Assembly: GCF_014205175.1 (NCBI RefSeq)
Contig: NZ_JACHNA010000001.1
Span: 372,001-436,000 of the forward strand
Source of the DNA: Micrococcus cohnii
Lineage (GTDB): Bacteria; Actinomycetota; Actinomycetes; Actinomycetales; Micrococcaceae
Direction: 5' to 3'
DNA: 64,000 nucleotides
Part shown: positions 29,208 through 37,763 of the stretch, piece after piece
Layout of the letters: each line of letters begins with the position of its first letter
How positions within the stretch are numbered: the stretch's first letter is position 1
Position numbers and translations under genes: made by a program
The notes under the pieces: generated by a model
Databases searched by the model: none
The model's input: only the letters and a program-made list of their open reading frames with translations
Told to the model about the DNA's origin: nothing

Positions 29208-31276
29208 GCACGGACGCGGCGGCCCCGCGCACGGACCGGGAACGGGAGGCGCTCGCCCTGCTGGAGTCCGCGGTGCGCGCCACGGGCGGCCAGCACCGAG
29301 CGGGCCAGCACCGCATGGTGCTCGAGGTGGCCCGGGCGCTCGAATCGCGTCGGCACCTGCTGGTGCAGGCCGGCACGGGCACGGGCAAGTCGCTCGCCTA
29401 CCTCATCCCGGCCCTGCAGCATGCGATGGACCAGGAGGATCCGGTCGTCGTGGCCACGGCGACACTCGCACTGCAGGCGCAGATCATGCGCCGCGACGCA
29501 CCGCGTCTGGTTGAGGCGCTGCGGGACGAGCTGCCGCGCGAGCCCGTGGTCGCGCTGGTCAAGGGGCGTGCGAACTACCTGTGTCGGCACAAGCTCGACG
29601 GCGGATACCCGGGCGACGAGGACGCCGAGACCCTGTTCACCACGGCCGATGACGGCGCCGTGGTGGACACGGTCGCGGACGGCGAGTCCGGGCCGTCGAC
29701 TCCGCTGGGCCGAGAGGTGATGGCCCTGCGTTCGTGGGCAGAGACGACGGACACCGGTGACCGTGACGACCTGGAGCGCCCCGTCTCCGATCGAGCGTGG
29801 CGGCAGGTGTCGGTCTCGGCGGTCGACTGTCTCGGTGCGTCGACGTGCCCGGTCGCCGAGGAGTGCTTCTCCGAGCGGGCCCGGGCCGAGGCCGCCGATG
29901 CGGACGTCGTGGTGACCAACCACGCGATGCTGGCGTTGTCTGCCTTCGAGGGGCTGGCCGTGCTGCCCGAGTACTCTGCGGTGATCGTCGACGAGGCCCA
30001 CGAGCTGCAGGACCGGGTCACCGGCGCCGTGACCGGCGTGCTCTCCGGCTCCATCGTGCTCGGGGCGGCCACATCGCTGCGGCGGCACGCGGCGGTCGCG
30101 GTCGAGGATCTCGTTTCGGCTGCTGCCGGCCTGGACGCCGCGTTCACGTCCGCGCCGTCGGGGCTGCTGCACGGGGGCGTTGACGAGGCGCAGGAGGCCG
30201 CGCTGAACGCCGTGCTCGCGGCGGCGCGCCAGTGCGTGTCCGATCTGGGCGGCGGGAAGGACGCCCAGGACGACGGCGGACGTCAGATGGCCCGCTCCCG
30301 GGTGATCGATGTGCTCGAGGTGACCGAGCGGATCCTCGCGGCCCGACCCGAGGCGGACTTCCCCGAGGTCGTGTGGGCGACGCGCCCGGGGCATTTCGAG
30401 CCGGGCACCGGGTGGGTTCCCGGCGATGAGGCTGATCCGCCACAGATCTACGTCGCACCGCTGTCGGTCGCCGGCAAGCTGCGCGAGGGTCTGTTCGGCC
30501 GCGCGACCACGGTGCTGACCTCGGCGACGTTGACGGTCGGCACGGGGGAGCGCCGGTTCGAGGCGGTGGCCGGTGACGTCGGCCTCAGCGGTCCCGATGC
30601 CCCGAGGTACACCGTGCTCGATGTGGGCAGTCCGTTCGACTACCCGCGGCAGGGTGTGCTCTACGTGGCCCGTCATCTGCCCAAACCGGGTCGCTTCGCC
30701 TCCGAGGAGTCGCTCGACGAACTCGAACGCATCCTGCAGGCCAGCGGCGGTGGCGTGCTCGGGCTGTTCTCATCGAAGCGAGCCGCCGAGGACGCGGCGG
30801 AGGCCATGCGGCAGCGGCTCGGGACCGAGCAGGAGATCCTGTGCCAGGGCGACGGAACGCTCTCCGCCCTGGTGTCCCGGTTCGCCCAGGAACCCGACAC
30901 CTCGCTGTTCGGCACGATGAGCCTGTGGCAGGGCGTGGACGTCCCCGGCCCGTCGCTGCGGTGCGTGGTGATCGACCGGATCCCGTTCCCGCGTCCGGAC
31001 GAGCCGCTCTCCGCCGCGCGCACCCGGGACGTCGCCCGGCGCGGCGGCAACGGGTTCATGGCTGTGTCGGCCACGCACGCCGCGATCCGTCTGGCCCAGG
31101 GCGTCGGTCGGCTCATCCGCTCGGTGGATGATCGGGGCGTCGTGGCGGTGCTGGACTCGCGCCTGGCGACCGAGCGCTACGGCGGGTTTCTCACCTCCGC
31201 CCTGCCGGACTTCTGGCGCACGACGGACCCGGCCGTCGTGTCCGGCGTGCTGCAGCGGCTGCACGCGAGCACCTGA
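29204..31276 (+). CDS. dinG: DinG/XPD-family ATP-dependent DNA helicase
   Basis: 690 residues. Superfamily 2 5'-3' helicase. Walker A AGTGTGKSLAYLIPALQ, a cysteine set fitting a 4Fe-4S cluster (YLCRHK, then CLGASTCPVAEECF), the DEAH box VIVDEAHELQDR, and C-terminal motif VI QGVGRLIRSVDDRG. It begins inside the hflX stop codon. The gene faces lexA; no LexA box lies directly ahead because it is internal to the hflX unit. A DNA repair role is inferred from the family. Confidence 0.9.
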   Translation: MSTDAAAPRTDREREALALLESAVRATGGQHRAGQHRMVLEVARALESRRHLLVQAGTGTGKSLAYLIPALQHAMDQEDPVVVATATLALQAQIMRRDAPRLVEALRDELPREPVVALVKGRANYLCRHKLDGGYPGDEDAETLFTTADDGAVVDTVADGESGPSTPLGREVMALRSWAETTDTGDRDDLERPVSDRAWRQVSVSAVDCLGASTCPVAEECFSERARAEAADADVVVTNHAMLALSAFEGLAVLPEYSAVIVDEAHELQDRVTGAVTGVLSGSIVLGAATSLRRHAAVAVEDLVSAAAGLDAAFTSAPSGLLHGGVDEAQEAALNAVLAAARQCVSDLGGGKDAQDDGGRQMARSRVIDVLEVTERILAARPEADFPEVVWATRPGHFEPGTGWVPGDEADPPQIYVAPLSVAGKLREGLFGRATTVLTSATLTVGTGERRFEAVAGDVGLSGPDAPRYTVLDVGSPFDYPRQGVLYVARHLPKPGRFASEESLDELERILQASGGGVLGLFSSKRAAEDAAEAMRQRLGTEQEILCQGDGTLSALVSRFAQEPDTSLFGTMSLWQGVDVPGPSLRCVVIDRIPFPRPDEPLSAARTRDVARRGGNGFMAVSATHAAIRLAQGVGRLIRSVDDRGVVAVLDSRLATERYGGFLTSALPDFWRTTDPAVVSGVLQRLHAST

Positions 31277-31329
31277 GCTGAGCGCGGGCAAGAATGCGAT
31301 GCCGCCCGTCGCCGCGGCAGTGAGCGGGT

Positions 31330-32112
31330 TCAGAGAGAGCGCAGCACCGTGACGACGCGACCCATGATGGTCGCGTGGTCGCCCATGATCGGTTCGTAGG
31401 CGGTGTTCTGCGGGAGCAGCCAGGTGTGGCCGTCGCGCTGCCGGAAGGTCTTGACCGTGGCCTCGTCGTCGAGCAGCGCGGCCACGACGTCACCGTTGGC
31501 GGCGGTGCTCTGCCGGCGCACGACCACCCAGTCGCCGTCACAGATCGCCGCGTCGACCATCGAGTCACCCGAGACTCGGAGCATGAACAGCTCGCCCTCG
31601 CCGGTCAGACGGCGCGGTAGCGGCATCACGTCCTCCACCTGCTGTTCGGCGAGGATCGGCCCGCCGGCGGCGATGCGGCCCACCCAGGGGACCGGCACCG
31701 AGTCCGCATCGTCCAGACCGGTGTGCCAGGTGGGCAGGGCCACCACCTCGGCGGCGTCGTCGCCGGGGCCCGAGCGGTCCGCGACGGACTGTGCCTCGGC
31801 CTCGGGCGGGCGGGGGGTCTCGGCGGCCGGCCGACCGGCCGCGGTGAGTGGGGTTCCGTCCGCGTCGAGCAACACCTCAAGCGCGCGGGGTCGGCCTGGA
31901 TCTCGGCGGATGTAGCCGAATCGCTCGAGGCGGCTGAGCTGATGCTTGACCGAGGAGAGGGAGCCGAGCCCGGCCGCGTCACCGATCTCGCGCATGGACG
32001 GCGGGTACCCCTTGGCGGCGATCGACGACCGGATCGTTTCGAGGACCGCTGCCTGACGCGGGCTCAGAGCCGGGGTGTGGTCGGCGGCGTCGGGAGTCTC
32101 GTGCGGGGCCAT
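31330..32112 (-). CDS. lexA: LexA repressor
   Basis: 260 residues. SOS repressor. An N-terminal winged helix ([16 protein letters not shown] ... [25 protein letters not shown]) is followed by a linker longer than in E. coli. The C-terminal S24 domain has the cleavage site Ala149-Gly150 in GRIAAGGP, catalytic Ser184 in SGDSMVD and Lys221 in ATVKTF. The linker is rich in Ala/Pro/Glu. Three LexA boxes lie upstream, so it is self-regulated. Confidence 0.97.
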   Translation of the reverse strand: MAPHETPDAADHTPALSPRQAAVLETIRSSIAAKGYPPSMREIGDAAGLGSLSSVKHQLSRLERFGYIRRDPGRPRALEVLLDADGTPLTAAGRPAAETPRPPEAEAQSVADRSGPGDDAAEVVALPTWHTGLDDADSVPVPWVGRIAAGGPILAEQQVEDVMPLPRRLTGEGELFMLRVSGDSMVDAAICDGDWVVVRRQSTAANGDVVAALLDDEATVKTFRQRDGHTWLLPQNTAYEPIMGDHATIMGRVVTVLRSL

Positions 32113-32312
32113 GCGGTGTCCAATCGTCCTGCGGGGGCGTGGGTCATCCTGCGTGCCCGTGGCGGGCGGGGACGGGCCGGCCGGGGCTGCGCGGCAGACC
32201 TGGCCGTCTCGCGCCGTCCTTAACGTCTCGGGTGCGCCTGATGATCTGGGCCCTGCACGCGGCGCGCAGGGCGTCGGTCAAGCCCGCCGGAGCGGACGTG
32301 GTCGATGCCACG

Positions 32313-32318
32313 ACGGTA
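32313..32318 (-). promoter_or_regulatory. Candidate -10 of lexA
   Basis: TACCGT on the minus strand, 20 bases downstream of the nearest LexA box; it implies a leader of about 195 bases. Confidence 0.45.
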
Positions 32319-32337
32319 GCTGACGGCACCGCTGGAT

Positions 32338-32353
32338 TCAAAGATATGTTCGA
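32338..32353. promoter_or_regulatory. LexA box 1 (imperfect), lexA side
   Basis: TCAAAGATATGTTCGA: right half perfect, left half 4 of 6. Confidence 0.65.
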
Positions 32354-32370
32354 AGAATCCATGGCGTGTC

Positions 32371-32386
32371 TCGAACGTGTGTGCTA
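32371..32386. promoter_or_regulatory. LexA box 2 (imperfect), centre
   Basis: TCGAACGTGTGTGCTA: left half perfect, right half 4 of 6. A further half-site TCGAAC is at 32396-32401. Confidence 0.55.
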
Positions 32387-32404
32387 GAAATGGGATCGAA
32401 CGAA

Positions 32405-32420
32405 TCGAACACCTGTTCGA
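32405..32420. promoter_or_regulatory. LexA box 3 (perfect), LysM-gene side
   Basis: TCGAACACCTGTTCGA is a perfect palindrome. The divergent lexA-LysM space (32113-32511) therefore holds three boxes spaced 33-34 bases apart. Confidence 0.9.
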
Positions 32421-32511
32421 ATCATGCGCGTCCTCGCGGAGGGCTCCCCGCGACCTCCGGGTCGGGACAAGCGGAGTCCGGCGGGCGCGCACGGAGGGAA
32501 AGGCAGTCATC

Positions 32512-32913
32512 ATGACGATCACTCACACCGCCGACATCACCGCTCTTGCCGCCCGTCTGCCGCGTCGTCTCGACCGGCCGACGAGCTCGGGGCGGAACGC
32601 CGTGCGCCTGAACCGGCGCGGCCGCTTCGTGCTGCGTGGGCTGCCGCTCATGCTTGCCATGGCCGCCCTCACGGCGTTCGCCCTGTCCGCGCTGAACATC
32701 GGGTTCTCGCCCGCAGCGGTCTCCGCCGCCGGATCGGGGGCCGAGCTCGAGAAGGTCGTGGTCTCTCCGGGGGACACACTGTGGGAGGTGGCCGCCGAGG
32801 CGGACCCGGACGCGGACCGGTACACCACCATGGAGCGCATCGCGCAGCTGAATGAGCTCGAGGGCGCCGAGCTGCAGCCGGGGACCGAGCTGTTCGTCCC
32901 GGCTGGCCGCTGA
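32512..32913 (+). CDS. LysM-domain membrane protein, probable SOS cell-division inhibitor
   Basis: 133 residues: basic N terminus (1-45), one membrane segment (about 46-66), an extracellular stretch and a C-terminal LysM domain (VVSPGDTLWEVAAEAD ... LQPGTELFVP). The architecture and the position opposite lexA match DivS of Corynebacterium, ChiZ of Mycobacterium and YneA of Bacillus, which delay division during DNA damage. LexA box 3 directly upstream supports SOS control. ATG 32512 follows GGAGGGAAAGG. The specific inhibitor role is inferred. Confidence 0.85.
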   Translation: MTITHTADITALAARLPRRLDRPTSSGRNAVRLNRRGRFVLRGLPLMLAMAALTAFALSALNIGFSPAAVSAAGSGAELEKVVVSPGDTLWEVAAEADPDADRYTTMERIAQLNELEGAELQPGTELFVPAGR

Positions 32914-32956
32914 CGTCTCGTCGTGACTTGTGGGTGTCGCCCGCTGCGCGGATTCC

Positions 32957-32962
32957 TACACT
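32957..32962 (+). promoter_or_regulatory. Leaderless-type -10 element of hisC
   Basis: TACACT with a 6-base spacer before ATG 32969. Confidence 0.6.
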
Positions 32963-32968
32963 GACGCC

Positions 32969-34192
32969 ATGGATGCACAGGCCACGAAGGCGGCACAGGC
33001 CGGGCAGTCGCCGACCGCGAACACACCGAACGACCCGGCATGTGCCGTGACGGTGCACAACGACGGCGGCGTGGCCCCGCTCGACCGGGTACGGCTCAGC
33101 GACCTGCCGTTACGGCAGGCCCTGCGCGGTCGCACGCCGTACGGAGCACCGCAGCTCGACGTGTCGGTGCGGCTCAACACCAATGAGAACACCCACCCCG
33201 TCCCGCCGGGCGTGGCTGAGGCCATCGCGCAGGCCGTGGGCGACATCGCCACGGGGCTCAACCGGTATCCGGACCGCGAGTTCACCGCGTTGCGCGAGGC
33301 GCTGGCCGACTATCTCGGGCACGGGCTCACTGCGGAGGCGGTCTGGGCCGCCAACGGCTCGAACGAGGTGCTGCAGCAGCTGTTGCAGGCGTTCGGCGGG
33401 CCGGGGCGTCGTCTGCTCGCGTTCCAGCCCTCATACTCCATGTATCCGCTGCTCGCCGAGGGCACACACACGCAGTTCGTCGACGCGGGGCGGGCCGACG
33501 ACTTCACCCTGAGCGCCGAGCACGTGGCTGAGTCGATCACCCGGCACGCCCCGCACGTCGTCGTGCTCGCCTCGCCGAACAACCCGACGGGCACCGCGCT
33601 CGAGCTCGACGTGGTGGACGCCGCCTATCGCGCCGGGGAGCGGCTCGCCGTGGCAGGCGGACCGGCTCCGATGATCGTCGTCGACGAGGCCTACGCCGAG
33701 TTCGCCCGGCCAGGGACACCGTCGGCGCTGACGCTGCTGCCCGGTCGGCCCCGCCTCGTGGTCACCCGCACCATGTCCAAGGCGTTCGCGCTGGCCGGGG
33801 CGCGTCTGGGCTACCTCGCCGCCGACCCGGCCGTGGCCGACGCCCTGCGCCTGGTCCGACTGCCCTATCACCTGTCCGCGATGACGCAGGCCACCGCCCT
33901 GGCCGCGCTGCGCCAGGCTGACGCGCTGCTGCAGACGGTCGATCAGATCATGGCGCAGCGGGACCGCATCGTGGTCGAGGCCGCCCGGCTCGGTTTGGCG
34001 CCCGCCGCGTCCGACTCGAACTTCGTGTTCATCGGCGGCTTCGAGGACGCGTCCGCGGTGTTCGACGCGCTGCTGAGCCGTGGGGTGCTGGTGCGAGACG
34101 TGGGCATCCCCGGGCACCTGCGCGTGACGGCGGGCACCGAGCAGGAGGTCGACGCCTTCCTCGAGGCCCTGACGCAGGTTCTCGCCCCGTGA
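32969..34192 (+). CDS. hisC: Histidinol-phosphate aminotransferase
   Basis: 407 residues. PLP enzyme of histidine synthesis. NTNENTHPVPPGVAEAI, NRYPDREFTALREALA, VLASPNNPTGTAL, the PLP lysine in TRTMSKAFALAGARLGY and the C-terminal LRVTAGTEQEVDAFL. The first ~45 residues are an extra tail beyond the usual start. hisB, hisH and hisA follow on the same strand. Confidence 0.95.
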   Translation: MDAQATKAAQAGQSPTANTPNDPACAVTVHNDGGVAPLDRVRLSDLPLRQALRGRTPYGAPQLDVSVRLNTNENTHPVPPGVAEAIAQAVGDIATGLNRYPDREFTALREALADYLGHGLTAEAVWAANGSNEVLQQLLQAFGGPGRRLLAFQPSYSMYPLLAEGTHTQFVDAGRADDFTLSAEHVAESITRHAPHVVVLASPNNPTGTALELDVVDAAYRAGERLAVAGGPAPMIVVDEAYAEFARPGTPSALTLLPGRPRLVVTRTMSKAFALAGARLGYLAADPAVADALRLVRLPYHLSAMTQATALAALRQADALLQTVDQIMAQRDRIVVEAARLGLAPAASDSNFVFIGGFEDASAVFDALLSRGVLVRDVGIPGHLRVTAGTEQEVDAFLEALTQVLAP

Positions 34193-34286
34193 GCGGGCGG
34201 TGCGTCGGCGCAGGCCGCGCGTGCGGCGGTCGGGCCGGTGAGAAGCATCTGGCCGGGGAGAACCGCAGGACGGCCGGTGGACTCCG

Positions 34287-34292
34287 TAACAT
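34287..34292 (+). promoter_or_regulatory. Candidate -10 upstream of hisB
   Basis: TAACAT lies 71 bases before hisB in a 171-base gap after hisC. No -35 is evident and no attenuator-like His codon run was seen. Confidence 0.35.
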
Positions 34293-34363
34293 GGGTCGAC
34301 GTCGTTCAGCGTCGCGCCCCACCGCGCCCGCACCGACGTCGGACCTCGCCTGAAGGAGAGAGA

Positions 34364-34981
34364 ATGAACGCAGAGCTCATCGAAGGCCGCCGCGCCCGCA
34401 TCCACCGCACCACCGGCGAGTCCGACGTGCGCGTCGAGCTCGACCTGGACGGCTCCGGCTGCGCCCGCATCGACACCGGAGTGCCGTTCTACGACCACAT
34501 GCTCACCGCCCTGGCCCGTCATGGGCAGCTCGATCTGACTGTCGCGGCCAGCGGCGACACCCACGTGGACGTGCACCACACTGTCGAGGACGTCGCCATC
34601 AGCCTCGGCGAAACGCTGCGCACGGCCCTGGGCGACAAGCGCGGGATCCGCCGTTTCGGTGAGGCCTCCGTCCCCCTCGACGAAGCCCTCGCCCGCGCCG
34701 TCGTCGACGTGTCCGGTCGGCCGTACCTCGTGCACGTCGGCGAGCCCGACGGGCAGCAGTACCACCTGATCGGCGGCCACTTCACCGGTTCGCTCACCCA
34801 ACACGTGTTCGAGTCCCTCGCCGCCCACGCCGGCATCTGCCTGCACATGGATCTGGTGCGCGGCCGCGACCCGCACCACATCGTCGAGTGCCAGTTCAAG
34901 GCGTTTGCCCGAGCGCTGCGCGCGGCCGTCGAGGACGATCCGCGCGTCACCGACATCCCGTCGACCAAGGGGGCCCTGTGA
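34364..34981 (+). CDS. hisB: Imidazoleglycerol-phosphate dehydratase
   Basis: 205 residues, the monofunctional form. Metal-binding His/Glu motifs [10 protein letters not shown]-like ([18 protein letters not shown]) and the C-terminal repeat NPHHIVE-type ([18 protein letters not shown]) are present, with [19 protein letters not shown] lies 9 bases before the ATG. The stop overlaps the hisH start by 4 bases. Confidence 0.97.
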   Translation: MNAELIEGRRARIHRTTGESDVRVELDLDGSGCARIDTGVPFYDHMLTALARHGQLDLTVAASGDTHVDVHHTVEDVAISLGETLRTALGDKRGIRRFGEASVPLDEALARAVVDVSGRPYLVHVGEPDGQQYHLIGGHFTGSLTQHVFESLAAHAGICLHMDLVRGRDPHHIVECQFKAFARALRAAVEDDPRVTDIPSTKGAL

Positions 34982-35661
34982 ACACCGACGCCGTCACCGA
35001 GCCGGTCGCCACCGCCGCCTCGGGGGTCGCCCGGCCCACCGTCGCCGTCCTCGACTATGGCTCCGGCAACGTGCACTCCGTGCTGCGTGGCCTCGAGCAT
35101 GCGGGCGCGGCCGTGTCGCTCACCGCTGACGCCGAGCAGGTGCTCGCTGCCGACGGTCTCGTCGTGCCCGGGGTCGGCGCCTACGGCTCCGTCATGCGCG
35201 CCCTCGCCGCGTCGGGCGGCACCCGGTGGATCGGGCGTCGCGTCGCCGGCGGCCGCCCGGTGCTCGGCATCTGCGTGGGGCATCAGGTCCTCTTCGACGC
35301 CGGCGTCGAGCACGGCGAGCGCACCGAGGGCATGGGCGAGTGGCCCGGCGTGGTCGAACAGCTGCCCGCCGACGTGCTCCCGCATATGGGATGGAGCACG
35401 GTCCGCCCGCCCGAGGACAGCGTGCTGTTCCGCGGCGTCGAGGACGAGCGCTTCTACTTCGTGCACTCCTATGCCGTGCTGGATTGGGAGTTCGACCAGA
35501 CGATCGCGGCCATGCGCCCGCCACAGGTCACGTGGGCGCACCACGGCGCGGACTTCGTCGCCGCCGTCGAGAACGGCCCGCTGAGCGCCACCCAGTTCCA
35601 CCCGGAGAAGTCCGGTGAGGCGGGGCTGCGCCTGCTGCGCAACTGGGTGGAGACGCTCTGA
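34978..35661 (+). CDS. hisH: Imidazole glycerol phosphate synthase, glutaminase subunit
   Basis: 227 residues. Supplies ammonia to HisF. Class I amidotransferase triad: Cys99 in GICVGHQ, His and Glu in TQFHPEKSG. The N-terminal [14 protein letters not shown] and GVGAYGSVM are typical. hisF is not in this window. The stop overlaps the next small ORF (TGATG). Confidence 0.96.
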   Translation: MNTDAVTEPVATAASGVARPTVAVLDYGSGNVHSVLRGLEHAGAAVSLTADAEQVLAADGLVVPGVGAYGSVMRALAASGGTRWIGRRVAGGRPVLGICVGHQVLFDAGVEHGERTEGMGEWPGVVEQLPADVLPHMGWSTVRPPEDSVLFRGVEDERFYFVHSYAVLDWEFDQTIAAMRPPQVTWAHHGADFVAAVENGPLSATQFHPEKSGEAGLRLLRNWVETL

Positions 35662-35816
35662 TGCCGTACTGGTCCGTCCTCTACCTCGGCCTCGGCGGTC
35701 TGCTGCTCGGCGGCGCCTGGTCGATGCGCACTCAGAAGGCGCCCCGGTGGGCGATCGCGATCGTGCTCGTGCTGGCCGCCATGGCGATCGCCGCCGCGAT
35801 GCTCACCCTCGAATGA
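35661..35816 (+). CDS. Small membrane protein between hisH and hisA
   Basis: 51 residues. The ATG uses the last base of the hisH stop codon (TGATG), a sign of coupled translation. Two hydrophobic segments (about 4-21 and 30-49) are separated by [10 protein letters not shown]. No function is known; the location suggests it is expressed with the histidine genes. It is shorter than standard ORF cut-offs and easily missed. Confidence 0.7.
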   Translation: MPYWSVLYLGLGGLLLGGAWSMRTQKAPRWAIAIVLVLAAMAIAAAMLTLE

Positions 35817-35883
35817 CTCTGGGCCGGCGCCGCCGCGTCGCCCGCCGCCCGACACCGACCCCCACAGAAGGGCAACCATCATC

Positions 35884-36675
35884 ATGACGACAACCCCGAG
35901 CCGGCTCGAGCTGCTGCCGGCCGTCGACGTGCAGCAGGGCCAGGCGGTCCGCCTGGTCCAGGGCGAGGCAGGATCGGCCACCTCGTACGGCGACCCGGTC
36001 GCGGCCGCCCGCGACTGGCAGGACGCCGGCGCCGAATGGATCCACCTGGTCGATCTCGACGCCGCCTTCGGACGTGGCGACAACCGAGCGGTGATGCAGC
36101 GCGTGCTCGACGAGGTCGACGTGAAGATCGAGCTCTCCGGCGGCATTCGCGACGACGCGTCCCTCGACCACGCCCTCGCCATGGGCGCCACCCGGGTGAA
36201 CCTCGGCACCGCCGCGCTCGAGGACCCGGACTGGACCGCGCGCGTCATCGCCGAGCACGGGGAGCGAATCGCCGTCGGGCTCGATGTGCGCGACGGCGTG
36301 CTCGCTGCTCGCGGCTGGACGCGTGAGGGCGGTGATCTGTGGGAGGTGCTGGACCGTCTCGAGCAGGCCGGCTGCGCCCGGTACGTCGTCACGGACGTCA
36401 CCAAGGACGGTACTCTGCAGGGGCCGAACACGGAGCTGCTCGTCCGCGTCTGCGAGGCCACCGGCAAGCCGGTTGTCGCCTCGGGCGGCATCGCGAGCCT
36501 GGAGGACGTCGAGGCGTTGCGGCAGATGGTCCCGGCCGGTGTGGAAGGGGCGATCATGGGCAAGGCCCTCTATGCCGGGAGGTTCTCCCTGTCGCAGGCC
36601 CTCGACGTCGCTGCAGGGGCGAGCCCGGACAGGGCCCGCGCGGACCGGCCGTTCGACGCGCAGGTGCAGTCATGA
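35884..36675 (+). CDS. priA: Phosphoribosyl isomerase A (HisA/TrpF bifunctional type)
   Basis: 263 residues. The ProFAR isomerase barrel with catalytic Asp in [19 protein letters not shown] and [15 protein letters not shown], and [10 protein letters not shown] and [12 protein letters not shown] phosphate-binding loops. In many actinobacteria this protein also performs the TrpF step; the sequence resembles PriA, but dual activity is inferred. The stop overlaps sseB (ATGA). Confidence 0.93.
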   Translation: MTTTPSRLELLPAVDVQQGQAVRLVQGEAGSATSYGDPVAAARDWQDAGAEWIHLVDLDAAFGRGDNRAVMQRVLDEVDVKIELSGGIRDDASLDHALAMGATRVNLGTAALEDPDWTARVIAEHGERIAVGLDVRDGVLAARGWTREGGDLWEVLDRLEQAGCARYVVTDVTKDGTLQGPNTELLVRVCEATGKPVVASGGIASLEDVEALRQMVPAGVEGAIMGKALYAGRFSLSQALDVAAGASPDRARADRPFDAQVQS

Positions 36676-37685
36676 CCGCGCAGCGGCCCGAGGCCGACCA
36701 GAGCACAGAGCCCACCGTGGACCGCGGCGCCGACGACCGGGGTGCGGCTCAGGCGAGTGAGAACGTCACGGTGCCCCGCGGCACTCGCGAGCTGCCCGGG
36801 CACATCCGCGCGGCGCTTGACCGGGTCCGGACGGCTTCTCCCGAGGGCGGTCTCACCGACTCCGCCGGCGTCCCCTGGGCCGACCGCGACCTCTCCGGTA
36901 CCGGGATCGACGGCTCGTCGAACCCACTGCACGCCTTCGACGCGGATGACGGCACCGCGCCACAGGAGTGGGACGAGACGATGCGGCGGCTCGCGGCCCA
37001 GCAGGCCTCCGAGGAGGACGCCGTGGACGTGCTCTCGCGGATCCGCGTGTTCGCCGCCGTCGTGCCCACCCTCGCCGAGGACTCCGAGCACGTCCACGTC
37101 CACGACGACGGATCCGAACACACCCACCACGGCGACAAGCAGGCAGATGTCGCGCTGGTCACGCTCGAGGCCGCCGACGGCCGGAAGGCGCTGCCCGTGT
37201 TCACCTCGGTGCCGGCCCTGACGGCATGGAACCCGCAGGCCCGACCGGTCGCCGTGTGGATGCCGCGCGCCTGCCTCTCCGCCGTCGACGAGGGGTGCGA
37301 ACTCGTCGTCGTCGACGCCGGCGCCGAGCATACGTTCGTGGTGCGTCGACCGGCCGTGTGGGCACTCGCGCAGCAGAAAACGTGGATCCCGTCCTACCGG
37401 GACCAGGAGCTGGCCGAGGAGATCGCCTCCGTTGCGGATCTGGTGCCCCATCTGTTGAACCTCGGCTTGGCTCCGGGCACGGGCGTGGCCGCCCGCACCG
37501 CTTCTGGCCGAGTCATGAGCGGCGGCGGCTCCGGGCCGGAGCTGCAGGTCGTCGCCATGCCCGCCCGCGACGCGGACGACGCCGACCGACGACTCATGAC
37601 GACGACGCTGCGCATGCTGTTGGCAGACCTGGCGCTGCTGAGCGAGCGAGCCGACTCCGTGGAGATCTCGCTCCGGTCGCCGTGA
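36672..37685 (+). CDS. SseB family protein with a His-rich insert
   Basis: 337 residues. The SseB N-terminal domain fold ([47 protein letters not shown]) occupies about 140-225. An insert, [17 protein letters not shown], at about residues 135-150 contains six histidines among acids and could bind metal. The C terminus is unremarkable. Actinobacterial SseB genes often follow hisA; the role is unknown. Confidence 0.82.
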   Translation: MTAQRPEADQSTEPTVDRGADDRGAAQASENVTVPRGTRELPGHIRAALDRVRTASPEGGLTDSAGVPWADRDLSGTGIDGSSNPLHAFDADDGTAPQEWDETMRRLAAQQASEEDAVDVLSRIRVFAAVVPTLAEDSEHVHVHDDGSEHTHHGDKQADVALVTLEAADGRKALPVFTSVPALTAWNPQARPVAVWMPRACLSAVDEGCELVVVDAGAEHTFVVRRPAVWALAQQKTWIPSYRDQELAEEIASVADLVPHLLNLGLAPGTGVAARTASGRVMSGGGSGPELQVVAMPARDADDADRRLMTTTLRMLLADLALLSERADSVEISLRSP

Positions 37686-37698
37686 CCGTCTGACCGGC

Positions 37699-37704
37699 TA
37701 GTAT
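37699..37704 (+). promoter_or_regulatory. -10 element of the secreted protease gene
   Basis: TAGTAT, 59 bases before the start; the leader has GGAGG at 37751-37755. Confidence 0.55.
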
Positions 37705-37763
37705 GTGCCGTGGTAGACAGAGCCGAGCGACGGCTCACAACAACATCCATGGAGGACGCGTTC

